Source: Luteimonas padinae
GTDB taxonomy: Bacteria; Pseudomonadota; Gammaproteobacteria; Xanthomonadales; Xanthomonadaceae
Assembly (NCBI RefSeq): GCF_014652935.1
Contig: NZ_BMZT01000004.1
Location: 234,378-298,377, forward strand
Direction: 5' to 3'
DNA length: 64,000 nt
Shown here in pieces: positions 58,412 to 64,000 of the stretch. Made by a program: the position numbers and the translations under genes. Numbering within the stretch: the stretch's first letter is position 1; each line of letters starts with the position of its first letter. The notes under the pieces were generated by a model that was not told the origin of the DNA, ran no database searches, and saw only the letters and a list, made by a program, of their open reading frames with translations.

Positions 58412-59427
58412 GCCGCGCGATGCGGGATGCGTCGCAGGGCGGCGCGGCGCGGCTTGCGGTGGAGTACGTCCACGCGGACGACCCTGCGCGACTGCTGGAC
58501 GGCGACGACGTGCAGGCGGTGTTCGGCTTCGGCGCCAACGCACCCGGGTCGCTCGACGACCCGCGCTACCTGCGCGTGCCGCTTGAGCCGCACGGCGATG
58601 CGCCCTACGAGGTCTGGCATGCCAACGCCCCGGTGATGCGCGGCTGCGACGACGGCGTGCGCTGGGCCAGCGACGGCGAGCTGATGTTCGGCGTGATCGA
58701 GATCGCCGAGCGCGAGGGCGACGTGCAGGAGGCCGCACGCGCCGCCTATGCGCGGATGGCCGCCTTCACCGCCGGGAGCCGCACGCCGCGGCTGCTGCGG
58801 ATCTGGAACTACGTCGACGCGATCACCTTCGGCGAAGGCGACGACGAGCGCTACCGCGCGTTCTGCGTCGGCCGTGCGCAGGGCCTGGGCGACTTCGACG
58901 TGCGCAGCCTGCCGGCGGCCACCGCCATCGGCCGCTGCGACGGCGAACGCGTGGTGCAGGTCTACTGGCTGGCGTCGGTCGCGGCGGGCACGCCGGTGGA
59001 GAACCCGCGCCAGGTCAGCGCCTACCGCTACCCGCGCCGCTACGGGCCGCAGCCTCCCAGCTTCGCCCGCGCGATGCTGCCGCCGGCGGGCAGCGCGATG
59101 CCGCTGATGCTCTCGGGCACCGCCGCGGTCGTCGGCCACGTGTCGATGCATGACGGCGAAGTGCTGGCGCAGCTGGACGAGACCTTCAACAACTTCGATG
59201 CCCTGGTCGGCGCCGCCCGCATGCACGACCCGTCGCTGCCGCCGCGCTTCGGCGCCGGCACCCGGCTCAAGGTCTACGTGCGCGACCGCGACGACCTGGC
59301 GCTGGTGGCCGACGCGCTGGAGCGCCGCTTCGGCGACGCGGTACCGCGCCTGCTGCTGCACGCCGCGATCTGCCGCCGCGAACTCGCCGTCGAGATCGAC
59401 GGCGTACACGGGCGGCCGGCCGACTGA
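58408..59427 (+). CDS. Chorismatase of the FkbO/Hyg5/XanB2 family
   Basis: The ATG at 58408 gives 339 residues (MSRAMRDASQGGAARLAVEY). RLLRIWNYVDAITFGEGDDE, RYRAFCVGRAQGLGDF, and AAGTPVENPRQVSAYRYPRR with YGPQPPSFARAMLPP are the conserved stretches of chorismatases such as XanB2. XanB2 makes 3- and 4-hydroxybenzoate from chorismate; the latter is the xanthomonadin starter and also a precursor of ubiquinone. The gene is coupled to halogenase 2 and would feed the pigment pathway. It was often annotated as pteridine-dependent dioxygenase. Confidence 0.9.
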   Translation: MSRAMRDASQGGAARLAVEYVHADDPARLLDGDDVQAVFGFGANAPGSLDDPRYLRVPLEPHGDAPYEVWHANAPVMRGCDDGVRWASDGELMFGVIEIAEREGDVQEAARAAYARMAAFTAGSRTPRLLRIWNYVDAITFGEGDDERYRAFCVGRAQGLGDFDVRSLPAATAIGRCDGERVVQVYWLASVAAGTPVENPRQVSAYRYPRRYGPQPPSFARAMLPPAGSAMPLMLSGTAAVVGHVSMHDGEVLAQLDETFNNFDALVGAARMHDPSLPPRFGAGTRLKVYVRDRDDLALVADALERRFGDAVPRLLLHAAICRRELAVEIDGVHGRPAD

Positions 59428-59596
59428 GCCGCCCAGCATGCAGGCAGGTCCTGCTGCACCGCAAAATTGAGCGGAGCGCCCGAAACGTTGCAGACTCGGG
59501 GCGGGCCAACCGCGACACGGCCCATCGGCAACACCACCCTTGCATTGATCTTGGAGGCACCGTCCGGGGGGGACGCGGCTTCGGCCACGACGTCTC

Positions 59597-59626
59597 CGGG
59601 TGTCCCGTTTTTCGAGGAAACACCCG
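59597..59626 (+). promoter_or_regulatory. Leader hairpin holding the ribosome binding site
   Basis: CGGGTGT (59597-59603) pairs perfectly with ACACCCG (59620-59626), which abuts the ATG at 59627. The 16-base loop contains GAGGAA, the likely Shine-Dalgarno. The start codon therefore sits at the foot of a stem, which could limit or time translation. Confidence 0.45.
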
Positions 59627-60049
59627 ATGAAATGCACCACCCTGCTCCTGCTTGCCGGCCTGTCCGCCGGCTTCGCCGCGCATGCGGCAGAGCCCGTCGC
59701 TGACGAGGCCACCGCGTCCGGCTCCTACGCCGGCGTCACCGTCGCCATCGACCCCGCCACCGGCCGCCTGCGCGCGCCGACCGCGGCCGAGCAGGCGAAG
59801 CTGCGCACCGCCGTGTCCTCGCGCCTGCGGACCGCCGACCCGATGTCCATCGCCAAGCCCGGTCCGAAGACCGTGGCCGAAGCGCGCCGCACCCTGCGCC
59901 GCCTTCCCAACGGGACCATGTCGATGCACGTTCCGGAGGAGCTGATGTCGCAGATGACCGCCCACCAGCTCGACGACGGCTCGATCGCGATCGGCCACGG
60001 CGACGCCCACGCCGCACCGGCAAGCACCGTGGAGGCCGTCCGTGAATAA
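59627..60049 (+). CDS. Small secreted protein upstream of the metalloprotease
   Basis: The ATG at 59627 gives 140 residues with a Sec signal peptide (MKCTTLLLLAGLSAGFAAHA). The mature part includes VTVAIDPATGRLRAPTAAEQ and RRLPNGTMSMHVPEELMSQM, a pattern I associate tentatively with the post-PEP-CTERM-1 group of secreted proteins. The next gene starts inside its last codons, eight bases of overlap, so the two are made together. It might be an inhibitor, chaperone or partner of the protease; none of this is shown. Confidence 0.75.
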   Translation: MKCTTLLLLAGLSAGFAAHAAEPVADEATASGSYAGVTVAIDPATGRLRAPTAAEQAKLRTAVSSRLRTADPMSIAKPGPKTVAEARRTLRRLPNGTMSMHVPEELMSQMTAHQLDDGSIAIGHGDAHAAPASTVEAVRE

Positions 60050-61652
60050 GACCCTCCTCGCCTGCGCCCTCGCGGCCGCCACCACCTTCGCCATCGGCAG
60101 CGCCGACGCCGCGAACATCGTCCTGGTCAACATGAACGGCCCTGGCGTGGGCCTCAACGACCCGACCCCGGCCACGCCCGCCGGCGGCAACCCCGGCACC
60201 ACCGTCGGCGAGCAGCGCCAGATCGCCTACCGCTTCGCCGCCGACCTGTGGGGTGCGGTGCTCGAGAGCGACGTCGACATCAACGTCCGCGCGCAGTTCA
60301 CCGCGCTCAACTGCGACGCCACCAGCGGCGTGCTGGGTTCGGCCGGCGCCCGCCAGATCTTCGGCGATTTCCCGAACGCAGTCGCGGCCACCGCCTATGG
60401 CGGCGCGCTGGCCAACGCGCTCGCGGGCGAGGACCTCGATCCCGAAGAGGACGAGATCAACAGCAACTTCAACGCCAACCTGGGCACCCCGGGCTGCCTC
60501 GAGACCTCGGGCTGGTACTACGGCCTGGACGGCAACACCCCGACGGGGATGATCAACTTCCTCGACGTGGTGATGCACGAGATCGGCCACGGCCTGAACT
60601 TCCAGGGCTTCTACACCCTGGCCACGGGCGCCCCGATCGCTCCCGGCTATACCGACATCTACTCCAGCTTCGTGTTCGACAACGTCTCGGGCCAGGCCTG
60701 GCCGCAGATGACCAACGCCCAGCGCGTGGCGGCGGCGAAGGGCGGCGGCCTGGTCTGGACCGGTGCCAACGTGGCCACCCAGGTCCCGATGGCGCTGGCC
60801 CCGAAGGTCCTGCTGACCGCGGGAGGCACCGCCAGCGGCGAGTTCCAGTACGGCACGGCGGAGTTCGGCGCCGAAGCCACGCCGGCCAACTTCAGCGGCC
60901 AGCTGGTGCTGGTCAACGACGGCAGCGGTGCAACCGGGTCGCAGGGCTGCGCGGCCTCGCCGGCCAACGCCTACGCGGGCAAGGTCGCGGTGGTCGACCG
61001 CGGCACCTGCGCCTTCGAGATCAAGGCGAAGTTCGCGCAGGACGCCGGCGCCATCGCCGTGATCGTGGCCAACAACACGACCGGCGTGATCCAGATGGCG
61101 GAGGACCCGACGGTCGCCGCGACGGTGCCGACGATCAGCGTGTCGCAGGCCGACGGCGCCATCCTGAAGGCCGGCATTCCCGGCGCGACGGTGGCCCTGG
61201 CGGAAGTCGAGGGCAGCTTCGCGGGCACCGATGCCGAGGGTCGCGCGCTCCTGTATGCGCCGGCCACGCTGGCTGCCGGTTCCACGTTCTCGCACTTCGA
61301 CATCAGCCACAGCCCCAACGCGCTGATGGAACCGTCGATCAACCAGGACCTGGACGGCAACCTGCGCCTGGACCTGACGCCGGCGCTGTACGAGGACCTG
61401 GGCTGGATCGTGAACAGCGGCAATGCCACCACCAACGGCGGCACCTGCAACACGGGCATCGCGGTCACCGAAGGCGTGGGCCTGATCGGCGGCGCCAACC
61501 TGCAGGCCGCCGACTCGATGTGCCGCAACGCTCATGGCGGCGGCACGGCGGCGTACCGCAGCTGCATCGCGCCGTTCGTGAGCCGCCTGCGCGACCTCGG
61601 CTTCGTGCCGAAGTCCAGGGCCAGCGCCGTGACGCTCTGCACCAAGCGCTGA
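60042..61652 (+). CDS. Secreted zinc metalloprotease-like protein with PA domain
   Basis: The GTG at 60042 gives 536 residues with a signal peptide ([20 protein letters not shown]). A HEXXH zinc motif is at residues 179-183 ([15 protein letters not shown]), and the third ligand is not obvious nearby. Residues about 265-400 include a protease-associated (PA) domain ([32 protein letters not shown]). After it, [20 protein letters not shown] and [14 protein letters not shown] resume the protease core, so the PA domain is inserted. The gene is followed by a strong terminator. Confidence 0.85.
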   Translation: MNKTLLACALAAATTFAIGSADAANIVLVNMNGPGVGLNDPTPATPAGGNPGTTVGEQRQIAYRFAADLWGAVLESDVDINVRAQFTALNCDATSGVLGSAGARQIFGDFPNAVAATAYGGALANALAGEDLDPEEDEINSNFNANLGTPGCLETSGWYYGLDGNTPTGMINFLDVVMHEIGHGLNFQGFYTLATGAPIAPGYTDIYSSFVFDNVSGQAWPQMTNAQRVAAAKGGGLVWTGANVATQVPMALAPKVLLTAGGTASGEFQYGTAEFGAEATPANFSGQLVLVNDGSGATGSQGCAASPANAYAGKVAVVDRGTCAFEIKAKFAQDAGAIAVIVANNTTGVIQMAEDPTVAATVPTISVSQADGAILKAGIPGATVALAEVEGSFAGTDAEGRALLYAPATLAAGSTFSHFDISHSPNALMEPSINQDLDGNLRLDLTPALYEDLGWIVNSGNATTNGGTCNTGIAVTEGVGLIGGANLQAADSMCRNAHGGGTAAYRSCIAPFVSRLRDLGFVPKSRASAVTLCTKR

Positions 61653-61672
61653 TCCTGCTCCACTGTTGAGCG

Positions 61673-61703
61673 AGCCGGCGCCCACGTGGCGCCGGCTTTT
61701 TTT
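61673..61703 (+). terminator. Intrinsic terminator after the metalloprotease gene
   Basis: AGCCGGCGCC (61673-61682) and GGCGCCGGCT (61688-61697) form a perfect 10-bp stem with a five-base loop, followed by a run of T to 61703. It ends the two-gene secreted-protein unit 20 bases after the stop and 20 bases before hemB. Confidence 0.92.
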
Positions 61704-61714
61704 CCGGGGCGTAG

Positions 61715-62713
<999 letters not shown>

Positions 62714-62877
62714 GGCGTCGGCTCCAACAAGGGCGGCCCGGCATCAGTGGTGCGGAAGCGGCTGGCGCTGCGTTTTTCCGGCTGACCGCGGCAGCCGCAC
62801 CTGCAAGGCGGGTCCGGAGGCGTAGACTGGCGCGAAAGTGTGGTGCATCGCGCGCCGCACGCGTCCGGGAGACGGTC

Positions 62878-63717
62878 ATGAAGCACTACGCCGTGTTCGG
62901 CCATCCGGTGGCGCATTCGCTGTCGCCGCGCATCCACGCCGCCTTCGGGCGCGACACCGGCATTCCCATCGACTACCTGGCCATCGACGCCGACGTCGGC
63001 AGCTTCCGCGCGAGGCTGGAGGAATTCGCCGCGGGCGGCGGCGCCGGCGCCAATGTCACCCTGCCATTGAAACAGGAGGCGCTGGCGCTGTGCGCCGACG
63101 TCACCGAGCGCGCCCGCCGCGCCGGCGCGGTCAACACCCTGGTGCGCAACGGCGACGACTGGCACGGCGACAACACCGACGGCGAAGGCCTGGTGCGCGA
63201 CCTCACCGGCCGCCACGGGCTCGACCTGCGCGCGCGCAGGACCCTGCTGATCGGCGCCGGCGGCGCCGCGCGCGGCGTCGCGCCGTCGCTGCTCGACGCC
63301 GGCATCGGCGACCTGTACATCGTCAACCGCACCTCCAGCCGCGCCGACGCCCTGGCCGACCTGCTCGGCCAGCCCGGACGCGTGCATCCGCGCCATCTCG
63401 CCGACATCGGCACGCTGGGCGAGTTCGAACTGGTGGTCAACGCCACCTCGGCCGCACGCGGCGGCGAGATGCCGACGCTTCCGCGTTCGCTGGTCGGACG
63501 GCGCATGGCCGCGGTCGACCTCAACTACGGCGAAGCCGCCACGCCGTTCCTGGCCTGGGGCCGCGCGAGTGGCGCCTACGCGGTGGTCGACGGCCTGGGC
63601 ATGCTGGTGGAGCAGGCGGCGCTGTCGTTCGCGCGCTGGCACGGCGCACGCCCCGAAACCGACGAGATCTACGGCGAACTCCGCGCCGAGCACGCACACC
63701 TGGTGACGGCGGACTGA
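62878..63717 (+). CDS. aroE: Shikimate dehydrogenase
   Basis: AroE reduces 3-dehydroshikimate with NADPH on the way to chorismate. The ATG at 62878 gives 279 residues ([20 protein letters not shown]). Substrate binding is by [14 protein letters not shown] with the catalytic Lys, and [19 protein letters not shown]; cofactor binding is by [17 protein letters not shown] and [22 protein letters not shown] and [14 protein letters not shown] complete the family pattern. It lies 164 bases after hemB. It makes the precursor of chorismate, which the nearby chorismatase uses, but such a link may be chance. Confidence 0.96.
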   Translation: MKHYAVFGHPVAHSLSPRIHAAFGRDTGIPIDYLAIDADVGSFRARLEEFAAGGGAGANVTLPLKQEALALCADVTERARRAGAVNTLVRNGDDWHGDNTDGEGLVRDLTGRHGLDLRARRTLLIGAGGAARGVAPSLLDAGIGDLYIVNRTSSRADALADLLGQPGRVHPRHLADIGTLGEFELVVNATSAARGGEMPTLPRSLVGRRMAAVDLNYGEAATPFLAWGRASGAYAVVDGLGMLVEQAALSFARWHGARPETDEIYGELRAEHAHLVTAD

Positions 63718-63798
63718 AGCGCTGCACCCGCAGGCGCGCACTCACTCATCGCGCCCTCGCCGCACGCCCCCACCGCACGCTCTCACCTCGCGCTCCCT

Positions 63799-63876
63799 GT
63801 AGGAGCAGCTACAGCTGCGACCGCGCCAATGCCTCGCACGTCCGGGCCTGATGGTCGCAGCTGTAGCTGCTCCTTG
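63799..63876. repeat. REP doublet (REPIN) after aroE
   Basis: REP 63799-63822 (GTAGGAGC...GCGACC) faces 63853-63876, which is intact except at its outer end (CTCCTTG instead of CTCCTAC). Only about 30 bases separate the two. The remaining 63877-64000 shows no gene. Confidence 0.85.
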
Positions 63877-64000
63877 TACGTTATCCCTGCCTGACCATCT
63901 GGCCGGGTGGTGGGATTTCCCGGGGAGGTCGCATGCTCCTTGAGGCAGCCTCTGGCCTGACCTCGTCTGTAGAGCGGCCCCCCGCCCCATTCGCGAGCAC

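Noticed and set aside
43274..59427. Pigment locus as a type II polyketide (aromatic) cluster
   Set aside because: KS/CLF pairs occur in both, but the dehydratases, LolA-like carrier, MMPL exporter, acyltransferases and chorismatase together fit aryl polyenes, not aromatic polyketides; no cyclases are present.
63742..63990. 82-codon minus-strand frame at the right edge
   Set aside because: It reads through both REP copies (RSCSCSYRE is the REP in that frame) and has no family pattern.

Overview
The window is a GC-rich (about 70%) chromosomal segment of a gammaproteobacterium, most likely Xanthomonadaceae/Lysobacteraceae of the Lysobacter/Luteimonas/Xanthomonas type. The evidence is a xanthomonadin-type aryl polyene cluster with halogenases and a chorismatase, a Rho with a long N-terminal extension, a polA-DUF2782 pair with an sX13-like sRNA 3' of polA, secreted S9 peptidases, and GTAG-type REP doublets. 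Genus-level assignment is inference. I saw no prophage, IS element, CRISPR array, rRNA or tRNA gene.

Layout. 1-2348 (minus): 3' part of a MATE exporter gene and, just upstream of it, a membrane-anchored DUF3106 protein with a sigma-like N-terminus. 2349-6911: an intergenic region with two facing consensus DnaA boxes, then priA, a NYN/OST-HTH protein and zupT. 6935-11803 (minus): a compact run ftsE-ftsX-response regulator-ung-sulfotransferase-rpoH with overlapping starts and stops, and a probable sigma-E promoter directly before rpoH. 11976-16474: rhlB, trxA and rho, with a REP doublet and tandem repeats between trxA and rho. 16505-20319: a FAD amine oxidase-like enzyme, a secreted PQQ-type sugar dehydrogenase with added domains, and a CopD-like membrane protein. 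20392-26501 (minus): a bd-type (CIO-like) quinol oxidase cydAB, ycgL and a giant ankyrin membrane protein. 26677-32069: an S9 peptidase, hemF, a DUF421 protein and glk. 32178-35222 (minus): polA and, 3' of it, a strong candidate for the sX13 small RNA. 35299-42998: DUF2782 and DUF502 proteins, a small conserved protein, uvrD, a YqhA-type protein, a glutathione transferase and a second (DPP IV type) S9 peptidase.

43274-59427 is an aryl polyene (xanthomonadin-type) pigment locus in three transcription units. The plus unit encodes ketosynthase, chain-length factor, GT2 glycosyltransferase, flavin halogenase and a CPA2 antiporter. The minus unit encodes ACP, a membrane protein, a PlsC-type acyltransferase, a dehydratase, an LpxL-type acyltransferase, a LolA-like carrier, an MMPL exporter, a second dehydratase and a ketoreductase. 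The second plus unit encodes another halogenase and a chorismatase. Together they would make an aryl starter from chorismate, extend it as a polyene on ACP, halogenate it, attach it to a lipid-like carrier and move it to the outer membrane. The aryl-ACP ligase, a second ACP and a thioesterase are not in the window.

59627-63717: two secreted proteins (one a zinc metalloprotease with a PA domain), then hemB and aroE. The last 280 bases hold only a REP doublet. At least five REP doublets and one single REP are scattered through the window. One lies inside the exporter gene and another supplies the stop codon of the DPP IV gene.
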